The notes beneath the pieces are model-generated. The model was not told the origin of the DNA. It made no database searches and was given only the letters and a program-made list of their open reading frames with translations. A program made the position numbers and the translations under genes. A stretch of DNA of 36,612 bases. Source: an uncultured Pelagibacteraceae bacterium. GTDB taxonomy: Bacteria; Pseudomonadota; Alphaproteobacteria; Pelagibacterales; Pelagibacteraceae. Positions 1-7,530 of this stretch are shown here, in pieces (the first letter of the stretch is position 1; every line of letters starts with the position of its first letter). The stretch is from assembly GCA_902586025.1 (NCBI GenBank), contig CACIFV010000010.1:1-36612 (forward strand), written 5' to 3'.

Positions 1-1
1 T

Positions 2-364
2 ATAAAATTTATTGGAAATACTCATGAAAAAAAAGAAATTAATTCTCAAATAAAAAAATTAGGTCTTTCAATTCAGTATGGGGGTAGAGTCTCTAACCTT
101 GGTGACAAAGTTAATAAATCTAAAGCAATTAATGTATTTTTAAAAATGGTTAAAAGTAAAATTAAAAATCCGATCAAAACTATTGGGGTTGGAGACAATC
201 ATAATGATATAAACATGCTTAAAAATACTGATATTCCATGCTTAGTTTTTAATAAGTATTTTAAGACAACTAACTTAAATATAAAAAAATTAATAACTTC
301 CAGTAAGCCATCTCCTCAGGGCTGGGCTGATGTGATCAAAAAGGCGGTACTTAAATTAAAATAA
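2..364 (+). CDS. gpgP: HAD-family glucosyl/mannosyl-3-phosphoglycerate phosphatase (C-terminal part)
   Basis: The gene is cut by the left edge; 120 codons to the stop at 362-364 are visible and the true start lies outside. The fragment has the late HAD phosphatase motifs: a lysine in NKSKAINVFL and the Mg-binding GVGDNHNDINML loop. The tail after it (PSPQGWADVI) resembles the mannosyl-3-phosphoglycerate phosphatase group of Cof-type HAD enzymes. The next gene, 17 bases on, is a glucosyl-3-phosphoglycerate synthase, so the likely role is to dephosphorylate glucosyl-3-phosphoglycerate to the compatible solute glucosylglycerate in the cytoplasm. The family call rests on the motifs; the substrate is inferred from the neighbour. 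Mannosyl specificity cannot be excluded. Confidence 0.72.
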   Translation: MKFIGNTHEKKEINSQIKKLGLSIQYGGRVSNLGDKVNKSKAINVFLKMVKSKIKNPIKTIGVGDNHNDINMLKNTDIPCLVFNKYFKTTNLNIKKLITSSKPSPQGWADVIKKAVLKLK

Positions 365-381
365 TATGATTAATAGCAGCC

Positions 382-1602
382 ATGAGTGAATTTTCACAAA
401 ATGGTATAGTCTCAACATTGCATGATTTTGGGACCAAATCCACCAAAGAAATAGAAGGTGAACTATTAAAATTTTCTAGTGAGAGAAAAATGGAATTAAT
501 TTTACCATGTCTCTTCTCAGAGATTGAAGGTGATGCTTTACCCAATATTGTTTCAGAAATAAAAAAAACTAATTATTTAAATCACATAATTATTGGTCTC
601 GATAAGGCTAACGAGGATCAAGCTAGAAAGGCATGGACTTTTTTCGAGCAACTTGAAACACCTTTTACAATTTTATGGAATGACGGACCAAATTTAAAAA
701 AGTTAGACAAAGAATTAAAACAAAAGGATTTAGCCCCAAGTGAAAAAGGTAAGGGTAGAAATGTATGGTATTGTATAGGAATGTCCATTGCTAGAGATAC
801 GGCAAGATCTGTGGCTTTACATGATTGTGATATAAAAACTTATGACAGACGCATGCTAGCTAAATTGTTTTATCCTGTTGTAAATCCTCTTTTTAATTTT
901 GAGTTTTGTAAAGGATATTATCCAAGAGTTGCTGATGGTAAAATGAATGGCAGAGTTGCAAGATTATTGGTTTTTCCTTTATTGACAGCTTTGGAGAAAA
1001 CTATTGGTAAAAGTGATTATCTAGATTTCATGAAATCTTTTAAATATCCTCTCGCAGGGGAATTTTCATTTAGGCGTAATGTTTTACCTGAATTAAGGAT
1101 TTCCTCTGACTGGGGTATAGAAATTGGAATTTTATCTGAAATGCAAAGGAGTTATTCTCCACAAAACATATGTCAGGTTGATCTTGCAGAAACTTACGAT
1201 CACAAGCACCAGAAACTATCTATTGATGATGAAACAAAAGGTTTGTCTAGAATGTCTATAGATATAATAAAAACTTTTATTAAAAAATTAGCCACGCAAG
1301 GACATTCTTTTAGTAGAGAAAAATTTAGATCTTTGAAAGCAACTTATTATAGGTCAGCTTTAGATTTAATTGATATATATAGAAGTGATGCACAAATGAA
1401 TGGTCTAAAATTTGATTCTCACACAGAAGAGAAGGCAGTAGAACTTTTTGCAATAAATATAATGAAAGCTGGTGAGGCATTTTATTTAAATCCTATGGAT
1501 ACACCATTTATTCCAACTTGGAGCAGAGTTAAAAGTGCTATTCCTGATTTTTTAGACAGACTTCAAGATGCTGTAAATGAAGATAACAAACAATACATTT
1601 AA
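382..1602 (+). CDS. gpgS: Glucosyl-3-phosphoglycerate synthase (GT81 family)
   Basis: This 406-residue protein looks like a retaining GT-A glycosyltransferase of family GT81, which joins NDP-glucose to 3-phosphoglycerate. The metal/nucleotide-binding DxD motif is D-C-D at about residues 148-150 (ALHDCDIKTYDRRML). It is followed by the family-typical regions FEFCKGYYPRVADGKMNGRV and PLAGEFSFRRNVL, and SSDWGIEIGILSEM further on. The length matches the family. It follows the phosphatase gene at 17 bases, so both steps to glucosylglycerate, an osmolyte and nitrogen-sparing solute, are encoded together. No strong Shine-Dalgarno precedes the ATG. The stop overlaps the convergent methyltransferase gene by 4 bases. 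Mannosyl donors are possible; the glucosyl version is favoured by overall similarity. Confidence 0.8.
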   Translation: MSEFSQNGIVSTLHDFGTKSTKEIEGELLKFSSERKMELILPCLFSEIEGDALPNIVSEIKKTNYLNHIIIGLDKANEDQARKAWTFFEQLETPFTILWNDGPNLKKLDKELKQKDLAPSEKGKGRNVWYCIGMSIARDTARSVALHDCDIKTYDRRMLAKLFYPVVNPLFNFEFCKGYYPRVADGKMNGRVARLLVFPLLTALEKTIGKSDYLDFMKSFKYPLAGEFSFRRNVLPELRISSDWGIEIGILSEMQRSYSPQNICQVDLAETYDHKHQKLSIDDETKGLSRMSIDIIKTFIKKLATQGHSFSREKFRSLKATYYRSALDLIDIYRSDAQMNGLKFDSHTEEKAVELFAINIMKAGEAFYLNPMDTPFIPTWSRVKSAIPDFLDRLQDAVNEDNKQYI

Positions 1603-2255
1603 TTTTCCTTTTTATTACAAACAAAAAATAACTTTCTTGGAAAAGAGCCCTCTTCGAAATAATCAATAGATAAATTTTCATATCCGTTTATCAGATTTTG
1701 AATTTTTTTTTTTGAAAAAAAATGAATTATAAAACCATCGATTTCGTATAGATCTTCTCCTCTATGAATACCTTTTTTATAATCTCCATCGTCAGTATTT
1801 CTTACTGTGTAAATATTTATTCCTCCTGGTTTTAAAATTCTATAAATTTCACCATTAATTTTGTTTAAATCTTTCTGGGTTAAAGCCATACAATAAAGCA
1901 TATGAGAGTAACAAGCATCAAATGAATTACTTTCAAATGGTAATTCCTCTCTAATATCAAATTGTAATGTTGATATTGAAGATTTTAGATTTTCTTTTTT
2001 TATTTTTTCATTGATAACTTTAATACCATTTTCACTATAGTCTAATGCTGTCACATTTATCGAATTCTTTCCAAAGTAAATAGTATCCCTACCTAGGCCC
2101 GCTCCCAACTCAACAATTTTAGAATATTTGTTTTCTTTAAAAATATTTAAAGCTTTTTTTGCTGCTAAACTTGGTTCTAAACCAAACATCTCAGGCTTAT
2201 TTGAGAAATTTATTTCCCAATGCTGAGATTGCTGGTTTAAAATATTTTTATCCAA
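1599..2255 (-). CDS. SAM-dependent class I methyltransferase
   Basis: A 218-residue protein with a Rossmann-type methyltransferase domain. Motif I is VELGAGLGRDTIYFG at about residues 48-62, followed by the acidic ribose-binding strand end (NVTALDYSENGI) and a post-motif (FDIREELPFESNSFDACYSHMLYCMAL), with ILKPGGINIYTVRN as the later strand. This arrangement is typical of the Methyltransf_11/25 group, which includes TehB-like enzymes. The substrate cannot be read from the sequence. It lies directly downstream of the peroxiredoxin gene on the same strand (1 base gap), so the two are probably co-transcribed; methylation of a small toxic thiol or metalloid would fit but is a guess. Its 3' end overlaps gpgS by 4 bases. 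Confidence 0.8.
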   Translation of the reverse strand: MDKNILNQQSQHWEINFSNKPEMFGLEPSLAAKKALNIFKENKYSKIVELGAGLGRDTIYFGKNSINVTALDYSENGIKVINEKIKKENLKSSISTLQFDIREELPFESNSFDACYSHMLYCMALTQKDLNKINGEIYRILKPGGINIYTVRNTDDGDYKKGIHRGEDLYEIDGFIIHFFSKKKIQNLINGYENLSIDYFEEGSFPRKLFFVCNKKEN

Positions 2256-2256
2256 T

Positions 2257-2916
2257 TTATTTAGAAGGATCTGGAACCTTTCTTAAATAAGGTTTCACAG
2301 TTTCCCATCCATCAGGATATATTTTTTTCGCCTCATCATCTTTTATGGCTGGCAAAATAACTACATCTTCACCTTTTTTCCAATTAGCAGGAGTAGCTAC
2401 TTTGTGTTTAGCTGTTAACTGCATAGAGTCTATTGCTCTTAAGATCTCTAAAAAGTTTCTTCCAGTTGCCATGGGATATGTAAGATATAAACCAATTCTC
2501 TTATCAGGTCTGATTACAAAAATAGTTCTAACAGTTTCATTGTCAACTGCTGTTCTACCCATTGACGTTGTGCCGGCATCACCCTCCAACATGTTAAAAA
2601 GTTTTGCAACTTTTAAGTCTTCATCAGCTATAATTGGATAATTTGGTTTTGTGCCAGATACATCTTTAATATCATCTAACCACTTTTTATGGTCCTCTAC
2701 TCCATCAACGCTTAAACCAATCACTTTTACATTTCTTTTATCGAACTCGTCTTTCATCAAACCTAGGGCACCAAGTTCTGTAGTACAAACTGGTGTAAAA
2801 TCTTTAGGGTGTGAAAAAATAACTCCCCAACTATCACCTAACCATTCGTGGAAAGAAATATCTCCTTCAGTTGTTTTAGCTTGAAAATCAGGACACATAC
2901 TATTTATTTTTAACAT
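2257..2916 (-). CDS. 1-Cys peroxiredoxin (Prx6 type)
   Basis: A 219-residue thiol peroxidase that reduces hydrogen peroxide and alkyl hydroperoxides in the cytoplasm. The peroxidatic cysteine is C44 in the Prx motif PKDFTPVCTTELG. The downstream DGVEDHKKWLDDI and a long C-terminal domain (about residues 165-219) are typical of the Prx6 subgroup. The only other cysteine is C8, so no standard resolving cysteine is present, consistent with the 1-Cys mechanism. The start at 2916 is chosen because AAGGAGGA lies just upstream. A longer reading from 2967 would begin inside the -35 box of the promoter described at 2939-2967. It is divergent from a persulfide dioxygenase gene. Confidence 0.92.
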   Translation of the reverse strand: MLKINSMCPDFQAKTTEGDISFHEWLGDSWGVIFSHPKDFTPVCTTELGALGLMKDEFDKRNVKVIGLSVDGVEDHKKWLDDIKDVSGTKPNYPIIADEDLKVAKLFNMLEGDAGTTSMGRTAVDNETVRTIFVIRPDKRIGLYLTYPMATGRNFLEILRAIDSMQLTAKHKVATPANWKKGEDVVILPAIKDDEAKKIYPDGWETVKPYLRKVPDPSK

Positions 2917-2920
2917 TGTC

Positions 2921-2928
2921 TCCTCCTT
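2921..2928 (-). promoter_or_regulatory. Strong Shine-Dalgarno of the peroxiredoxin gene
   Basis: On the minus strand AAGGAGGA stands 4-5 bases before the ATG at 2916. It decides the start: the alternative upstream start at 2967 has no such site. Confidence 0.75.
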
Positions 2929-2938
2929 ATAAAAAAAT

Positions 2939-2967
2939 ATTATATGAAAGATTGTTTTACTAAGCAA
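2939..2967 (-). promoter_or_regulatory. Sigma-70-type promoter for peroxiredoxin
   Basis: On the minus strand TTGCTT (2967-2962) is followed after exactly 17 bases by TATAAT (2944-2939), a perfect -10 hexamer. Transcription would begin around 2932, leaving a short leader that contains the Shine-Dalgarno. The divergent gene at 2990 must place its promoter in the same 73-base gap; TTGTTT at about 2952 and TATAAG at about 2973 on the plus strand are a weaker pair with short spacing. Confidence 0.6.
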
Positions 2968-2989
2968 ACTTTTATAAGGTTAGTTATTT

Positions 2990-3685
2990 ATGATATTTGA
3001 ACAACTTTTCGATCAAAAATCTTCTACATACACTTATATAATTGCAAGTGGTGAAGGTAGAGAAGCGCTTATAATAGATCCTGTTATTGAGCATTCAGAT
3101 GAGTACTCAACTATTTTGAAAAATTTAGATCTTAAACTTGTCAAAGTAATTGATACACACATTCATGCTGATCATATTTCAGCATTAAATGAATTAAACA
3201 AAAGAACAAACTGTATAAGAGTTATGGGAGAAAAATCTAAATCTGAAGTTATTGATCTTAGAATAAAAGATGGTGAAAAAATTAATGTTGAAGAAGTTGA
3301 ACTTCAAGCAATTTATACTCCTGGTCATACTGATTGCTCATATAGTTTTTTGATGAATGATAGAGTTTTTACTGGAGATACACTTTTAATAAATGGAAGT
3401 GGTAGAACAGATTTTCAAAATGGTAATGCTTACGATGCTTACGATTCTATATTTAATAAATTATTAAAGTTACCTGAAAAAACTTTTGTATTTCCAGCCC
3501 ATGACTACAACGGTAAGAAATTTTCCACTATTGAAAATGAAAAAAATAATAATCCAAGATTACAAGTAAGCTCAAAAGAAGAATATGCAGATATAATGAA
3601 CAATCTAAATCTTGCAAATCCTAAAATGATGGATGTCGCAGTTCCTGCTAATGTAAAAGGGCTTACTTTAGACAATATTAATTAA
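2990..3685 (+). CDS. Persulfide dioxygenase-like metallo-beta-lactamase-fold protein (ETHE1/Blh type)
   Basis: A 231-residue MBL-fold protein. The HxHxDH motif is H57-I-H59-A-D61-H62, followed by TPGHTDCSYSF, FTGDTLLINGSGRTDFQNG and FVFPAHDY. The GRTDFQ and PAHDY signatures and the short length mark the ETHE1 group, non-heme iron enzymes that oxidise glutathione persulfide to sulfite, rather than glyoxalase II. No rhodanese domain is fused. It starts a plus-strand run with cysE and cysK (37 bases to cysE), which supports a role in sulfide, persulfide and cysteine balance. It is divergent from the peroxiredoxin. Iron and persulfide use are inferred from the family. Confidence 0.83.
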   Translation: MIFEQLFDQKSSTYTYIIASGEGREALIIDPVIEHSDEYSTILKNLDLKLVKVIDTHIHADHISALNELNKRTNCIRVMGEKSKSEVIDLRIKDGEKINVEEVELQAIYTPGHTDCSYSFLMNDRVFTGDTLLINGSGRTDFQNGNAYDAYDSIFNKLLKLPEKTFVFPAHDYNGKKFSTIENEKNNNPRLQVSSKEEYADIMNNLNLANPKMMDVAVPANVKGLTLDNIN

Positions 3686-3722
3686 CTTTAAATTTCAACA
3701 TAAGTAACTATATAGGCTGTCT

Positions 3723-4298
3723 ATGAATGACTTTTTGCAATCTATTATTGACAGAGATCCTGCTGCAAAATCTAAGTTAAGTCTAATTTTAACTTATCCT
3801 GGAGTTAAGGCGATATTTTTTCACAAAATTGCAAATTTTTTTGCTACTGCAAAATTTGATCTTATCGCAAGAATTATTTCTCAGTTTTCTCGTTTCTTGA
3901 CCGGTATTGAAATTCACCCTAAAGCTAAGATTGGAAAAAATTTATTTATTGATCATGGTATGGGCGTTGTAATTGGAGAAACATCAGACATCGCAGACAA
4001 TGTAACTATTTATCATATGGTTACTTTAGGTGGAATATCCCCTAGTATTAATTCTAATGATCAAAGAGAAGTTAAGAGACACCCTACTCTTCGTGACAAT
4101 GTTGTAGTTGGTTCAGGTGCTCAAATTTTAGGGCCAGTAATAGTTGGAAAAAATGCTAAAATTGGTGCGAATGCAGTTGTCACAAAAAATGTTCCTGAAA
4201 ATGCTGTTATGGTAGGAATACCTGCTAAGAATGTTGGAACAGCAACTGAAGAATTTAAACCTTATGCTGTAACTAATGGCAGTGAGGAAAACGAATAA
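3723..4298 (+). CDS. cysE: Serine O-acetyltransferase
   Basis: This enzyme makes O-acetylserine from serine and acetyl-CoA, the first step of cysteine synthesis. The 191-residue protein has a short helical N-terminal region (about residues 1-60) and then a left-handed beta-helix of hexapeptide repeats: [27 protein letters not shown], then VTLGGIS and repeats ending [21 protein letters not shown]. The [11 protein letters not shown] segment carries the catalytic histidine. It is shorter than the 270-residue enteric enzyme and matches the EpsC-like short type. Its stop overlaps the start of cysK in TAATG (4296-4300), indicating translational coupling with its known complex partner. Confidence 0.92.
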   Translation: MNDFLQSIIDRDPAAKSKLSLILTYPGVKAIFFHKIANFFATAKFDLIARIISQFSRFLTGIEIHPKAKIGKNLFIDHGMGVVIGETSDIADNVTIYHMVTLGGISPSINSNDQREVKRHPTLRDNVVVGSGAQILGPVIVGKNAKIGANAVVTKNVPENAVMVGIPAKNVGTATEEFKPYAVTNGSEENE

Positions 4299-5299
4299 TG
4301 AAAAATTACAAGGATGATTTTATCCAATCAATTGGAAATACTCCTTTAATAAAACTAAAAGCTGCATCTGAGATAACTGGTTGTAATATTTATGGTAAAG
4401 CTGAATTTTTAAATCCAGGAGGATCTGTAAAAGACAGAGCAGCACTTGCTCTTATAAAAGACGCTGAAGAAAAAAAATTAATATCTAAAGGTGGAATAAT
4501 TGTGGAAGGTACCGCAGGAAATACTGGGATTGGATTATGTTTATTAGGAAATTCACTAGGTTACAAAACTATTATTGTAATGAACGATAATCAAACTCAA
4601 GAAAAAAAAGATACATTAAGAAATATTGGTGCAGATTTGAAATTGGTTCCACCAAAACCTTATAAAGATGAAAATAACTTTGTTAAAATTGCTGCTAGAA
4701 TGGCTGAGGAGCTAAAAAGTTCAAATAATCATGGAGTTGTCTGGGCAAACCAATTTGATAATACCGCAAACTCTAAAGGTCACTACTATACAACGGGTCC
4801 TGAGATATGGGAGCAAACGGAAGGAAAAGTTGATGGATTTGTATGTTCATCTGGAACTGGAGGAACAATTGGTGGAGTAAGTAGTTTTTTAAAAGAAAAA
4901 AATAAAGATATAAAAATTTATCTATCAGATCCAAAGGGATCCTCTCTTTTTAATCACATTGAAAACGGCGAGTTAAAAGCTGAAGGTGGATCAATAACTG
5001 AGGGTATTGGATCCAGCAGAGTAACTGCTAATTTTGCAGAAGCAAAAATAGATGGAGCCTTTTCAATTGAAGATAAAGAATCTTTGCCAATACTATATGA
5101 TTTAATCAAAAATGAAGGTTTAAGTCTTGGAACAAGTTGTGGAGTAAATATTGCAGGTGCAATTAGATTGGGTAAAAAACTAGGCCCTGGAAAAACTATT
5201 GTCACTATTCTTTGCGACAAATCAGACAGATACAACTCAAAGATGTTTAATAAACCTTTTTTAATTGAAAAAGGTTTACCTTATCCCGACTGGATATAA
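4298..5299 (+). CDS. cysK: Cysteine synthase (O-acetylserine sulfhydrylase)
   Basis: A 333-residue PLP-dependent fold-type II enzyme that makes cysteine from O-acetylserine and sulfide. The PLP lysine is K45 in NPGGSVKDRAA. EGTAGNTGIGL is the substrate-loop region and SSGTGGTIGGVSSFL binds the cofactor phosphate. SLGTSCGVN near the C-terminus is also typical. The EGTAGNTG variant is the one seen in a proteobacterial CysK subgroup of about 330-340 residues. It overlaps cysE by one base and closes the sulfur operon. Cystathionine beta-synthase activity is a less likely alternative because there is no haem or CBS domain. Confidence 0.92.
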   Translation: MKNYKDDFIQSIGNTPLIKLKAASEITGCNIYGKAEFLNPGGSVKDRAALALIKDAEEKKLISKGGIIVEGTAGNTGIGLCLLGNSLGYKTIIVMNDNQTQEKKDTLRNIGADLKLVPPKPYKDENNFVKIAARMAEELKSSNNHGVVWANQFDNTANSKGHYYTTGPEIWEQTEGKVDGFVCSSGTGGTIGGVSSFLKEKNKDIKIYLSDPKGSSLFNHIENGELKAEGGSITEGIGSSRVTANFAEAKIDGAFSIEDKESLPILYDLIKNEGLSLGTSCGVNIAGAIRLGKKLGPGKTIVTILCDKSDRYNSKMFNKPFLIEKGLPYPDWI

Positions 5300-5315
5300 T
5301 CACGCATACCAGCAC

Positions 5316-5338
5316 TGTAATAAAACCATTACATTTTT
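5316..5338 (+). terminator. Weak candidate terminator after cysK
   Basis: TGTAAT (5316-5321) and ATTACA (5328-5333) can pair around a 6-base loop, followed by TTTTT (5334-5338). The stem is short and AT-rich, so in this base composition it may be chance. The position, 16 bases past the cysK stop, is the main support. Confidence 0.28.
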
Positions 5339-5381
5339 AATTTAGAATAAATAAATATTATCTAATAATCAAAGGAATTTT

Positions 5382-5756
5382 ATGAACGCAAAAGAAGTAG
5401 TTAAAAAAGGATATGAACTTTTTGGCAAAGGAGATATGGAGGGATTTATGGAAATGGTACATGATGATATCACTTGGATTTATCCTGGAGATAAGCATCC
5501 AATGTCAGGAACTCATAAAGGCAAAGAAGCATATATGAAAACCATGATGCAAGTTCCAGATCTATGGAGTAATTTTTCAGTAACCCCTGATATGATGATA
5601 AGTGAGGGGAATAAAGTGTTTGTTAAAGCAATTGCTAAGGCAGATGGCATGGATACTATTTTTGGTCATTATTTTGAAGTAAGCGATGATGGTAAACTGA
5701 CATTGTTTATTGCGTTTGACGACACATTGAGCATGTTCAATGCAATGAAAAAGTAA
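5382..5756 (+). CDS. NTF2-like (SnoaL-type) small protein
   Basis: A 124-residue single-domain protein with the pattern of the NTF2/SnoaL alpha+beta-barrel fold: an N-terminal helix (NAKEVVKKGYELFGKGDMEGFMEMV), the HDDITWIYPG strand and GKEAYMKTM helix typical of SnoaL-like ketosteroid-isomerase relatives, then strands to the C-terminus (FIAFDDTLSMFNAM). Such proteins bind or isomerise small hydrophobic ligands; the ligand here is unknown. AAAGGA lies about 6 bases before the ATG. It opens the run of small genes extending to 10455, and the next gene starts 6 bases after its stop. Fold call good, function not assigned. Confidence 0.75.
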   Translation: MNAKEVVKKGYELFGKGDMEGFMEMVHDDITWIYPGDKHPMSGTHKGKEAYMKTMMQVPDLWSNFSVTPDMMISEGNKVFVKAIAKADGMDTIFGHYFEVSDDGKLTLFIAFDDTLSMFNAMKK

Positions 5757-5762
5757 GAGTTT

Positions 5763-6230
5763 ATGAAAAAATTATATTTTTTTTTAATTATTATATTTAT
5801 GTCGAGCACAGCTTTTGCTGAACAAGGACAAATTAAACAAAACGGTTTTTTTGCAGGTACATCAAAGGTTTTAGGTGACGATAAAGGTAATTTTACAATT
5901 ATCTATGATGGTATGTTGGGTTTAAAAGCATTAGATGGAACGACTTTTGGAGATAAATCTTCAATGAGATGCGTAGGTTCAATAGTTGTTTTTGCAGGAA
6001 AAGGATATGAAAGTGGTACTTGCGTAAATAAATTTGAAGATGGTGGAACAGCAACTTCACAATATAAAGGTGTTTTTGGAAAAATGTTGAGATGGAAATA
6101 TGTAAGTGGAACTGGAAAGTATGAAAATATATCAGGTGGTGGAACTGCGACTATAAAAGGTATGAATTCTGCACAAGAAGGGATTGTTCATTCTTACAAT
6201 GAAATTACAGGAAATTATAATTTAAACTAA
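5763..6230 (+). CDS. Secreted beta-rich protein of unknown function
   Basis: A 155-residue protein with a clear Sec signal peptide (KK, hydrophobic residues 4-13, cleavage expected after AFA, A19|E20). The mature part is about 136 residues, rich in Gly, Thr and alternating hydrophobic residues (GGTATSQYKGVFG, GGGTATIKGMN), suggesting a small beta-barrel, perhaps similar to allene-oxide-cyclase-barrel or DUF3224 proteins. Two cysteines, C70 and C87, could form a disulfide in the periplasm. It sits between two NTF2-like genes (6 and 8 base gaps). I do not recognise a function; the barrel idea is inference from composition. Confidence 0.72.
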   Translation: MKKLYFFLIIIFMSSTAFAEQGQIKQNGFFAGTSKVLGDDKGNFTIIYDGMLGLKALDGTTFGDKSSMRCVGSIVVFAGKGYESGTCVNKFEDGGTATSQYKGVFGKMLRWKYVSGTGKYENISGGGTATIKGMNSAQEGIVHSYNEITGNYNLN

Positions 6231-6238
6231 GGAGAAAT

Positions 6239-6568
6239 ATGTCAATTTTAGAAAAACTTAATAAAGCAATTTTGGAAAAGGATGGGGCTGCAGCTGGAGA
6301 GTTAGTGCATGAAGAATATAAGATGTTTTCTCATCTTAAAGGCGAATATGTGCATATGGGTAAAGAAGGTATGATAGAGGCTGTAAGTAAAGGAATGATG
6401 AGTCCTGTTAAACATAGAATTCTTTTTGAAAATGATGAGATAGGTTTTGATCATTCTTATGTGACTTATCAAGATGGAAACACAGAAGCGTTAATGTGTT
6501 GTTGGAAGTTCAAAGATGGAAAAATCATCGAAGTTGAAACAGGCGCAACAAAATTACCAAAAGAATAA
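6239..6568 (+). CDS. NTF2-like protein, paralogue A
   Basis: A 109-residue NTF2-fold candidate starting MSILEKLNKAILEKDGAAAGELVHEEYKM. It is clearly paralogous to the gene at 8878: both begin MSILEK and share the blocks ENDE-G--H--VT--DGN-EA-M and KDGK-I--ETGAT near the C-terminus. AAGGAGAAAT precedes the ATG. It has no signal peptide, so it is cytoplasmic. The conserved histidines near residues 23 and 64 could line the barrel cavity but no catalytic set is evident. Unusually methionine-rich. Function unknown. Confidence 0.72.
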   Translation: MSILEKLNKAILEKDGAAAGELVHEEYKMFSHLKGEYVHMGKEGMIEAVSKGMMSPVKHRILFENDEIGFDHSYVTYQDGNTEALMCCWKFKDGKIIEVETGATKLPKE

Positions 6569-6571
6569 ATT

Positions 6572-6578
6572 AAGGAGG
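6572..6578 (+). promoter_or_regulatory. Shine-Dalgarno fixing the cupin start
   Basis: AAGGAGG lies 3 bases before the ATG at 6582 and directly after the previous stop, selecting this start over the in-frame ATG at 6516. Confidence 0.65.
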
Positions 6579-6581
6579 ATT

Positions 6582-6938
6582 ATGAGTGGCGCAGAAACAA
6601 AAAGTTTTGATAAACCAGATCAGGAATTTAAACAATTTGACAATGCAGACATGTACCATGTGAATGTTGGTGGACAGAGGTTAGTACAAATTAAACTTCA
6701 ACCAGGTTGGAAATGGTCAAAAGATGTTAAACCAAAAATAGACTCCGACGCTGCAAGTTGTCAGGCAAATCATATTGGGGTTATTGTAAAAGGAACTGTG
6801 TGTGCAAAACATGACGATGGAACAGAAATTACTTATACCGCCGGTAGCGCTTACTCAGTTAAACCAGGTCATGATGCATGGGTAGTTGGTGATGAGCCAG
6901 TTATTGCATACGAGTTTGGTGGAGTGTGGGGCGAATAA
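6582..6938 (+). CDS. Cytoplasmic cupin-domain protein
   Basis: A 118-residue single cupin. The core runs from LQPGWKWSKDVKP through SCQANHIGVIVKGTVCAKHDDG to YSVKPGHDAWVVGDEPVIAYEF; candidate metal ligands are H64 and H97, with C60 nearby. This resembles a recognisable family of small cupins with PGW.WS...KP and GHDAWVVGDEP, of unknown substrate. The start at 6582 is fixed by AAGGAGG at 6572-6578; a longer reading from 6516 would overlap the preceding gene by 53 bases. Its stop overlaps the next start in TAATG (6936-6940). No signal peptide. Confidence 0.78.
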   Translation: MSGAETKSFDKPDQEFKQFDNADMYHVNVGGQRLVQIKLQPGWKWSKDVKPKIDSDAASCQANHIGVIVKGTVCAKHDDGTEITYTAGSAYSVKPGHDAWVVGDEPVIAYEFGGVWGE

Positions 6939-7207
6939 TGGTGAAGATGGTAGGTAGTTTTGAAGTAAAAGATTGGGATCACTGGAAAAAATCTTTTGAT
7001 GCCCATAAAGAACCTAGGGAAGCTGCTGGTATAAAAACAGTTTATGTTGGAAATGAAATAGATAATCCAAATAAAGTTCATATAGTCATGGAGACTCCCG
7101 CAGCAGATACAATGCAAAAATTTATGCAAGACCCAGATAATGCTAAAGTAATCGAAGAATCTGGACACAAACAAGAAACAACAATGATGAGCGTTTGCTC
7201 AGATTAA
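6938..7207 (+). CDS. Small ferredoxin-like (dimeric alpha-beta barrel) protein, 89 aa
   Basis: An 89-residue protein with strand-helix-strand-strand-helix pattern: KMVGSFEVKDWDHWKKSFD, GIKTVYVGNEIDNPNKVHIVME, then the helix TMQKFMQDPDNAKVIEESG. This is the arrangement of ABM-like/DUF3764-like small proteins that dimerise into an alpha-beta barrel. It resembles the 96-residue protein at 7943 in the W--W---D/N and G------G-----DP-K spacing. I choose the ATG at 6938, which overlaps the cupin stop by one base; a GTG at 6926 would add four residues. The active-site histidine/asparagine pattern of true ABM monooxygenases is not evident. Function unknown. Confidence 0.68.
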   Translation: MVKMVGSFEVKDWDHWKKSFDAHKEPREAAGIKTVYVGNEIDNPNKVHIVMETPAADTMQKFMQDPDNAKVIEESGHKQETTMMSVCSD

Positions 7208-7225
7208 AACAAACTGAAAGGTAAT

Positions 7226-7513
7226 ATGAAATACTATATGGTAACTCACACGTTTAAATCTAAAGAAATGAAAGAAAAATTTAATGAAACTTTAGGCGGA
7301 ATGACTAGAGAACAAATAATTGAATCATCAACAAGTGATAAGGCCAAATGTCAAATGACATACTACACTCCTGATGAGACAATGACTATGTTCTGTCATT
7401 GGATGGCTGAAAGCACCGATGCAATTAATGAGCAACTTTCTGCTATGAATGATTTTTTTGAACCACATCAATTTACAGAGGTAAAAGAGGAAGTATTCAA
7501 TTTTAATAGTTAA
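7226..7513 (+). CDS. Small cytoplasmic protein, likely alpha-beta barrel fold, 95 aa
   Basis: A 95-residue protein beginning MKYYMVTHTFKSKEMKEKFNE, then KAKCQMTYYTPDETMTMFCHWMAES and a C-terminal helix plus strand (AINEQLSAMNDFFEP, FTEVKEEVFNF). The order fits a ferredoxin-like half barrel of the ABM/DUF4242 type, but I do not recognise the family. It has two cysteines and many methionines. GAAAGGTAAT precedes the ATG. It lies between another barrel protein (18 base gap) and the secreted cupin (17 base gap). Function unknown. Confidence 0.65.
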   Translation: MKYYMVTHTFKSKEMKEKFNETLGGMTREQIIESSTSDKAKCQMTYYTPDETMTMFCHWMAESTDAINEQLSAMNDFFEPHQFTEVKEEVFNFNS

Positions 7514-7530
7514 ACAATATAGGAAAATTT

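Noticed and set aside
2917-2967. A longer N-terminus for the peroxiredoxin starting at 2967
   Set aside because: The extra 17 residues would be encoded by the -35/-10 promoter region and the Shine-Dalgarno; the family begins at the inner methionine.
2990-3685. Glyoxalase II for the MBL-fold protein
   Set aside because: It lacks the C-terminal glyoxalase II domain and has the GRTDFQ and PAHDY signatures of the persulfide dioxygenase group.
6516-6581. A longer cupin start at 6516
   Set aside because: It would run through the end of the preceding NTF2-like gene, while a perfect Shine-Dalgarno marks the ATG at 6582.
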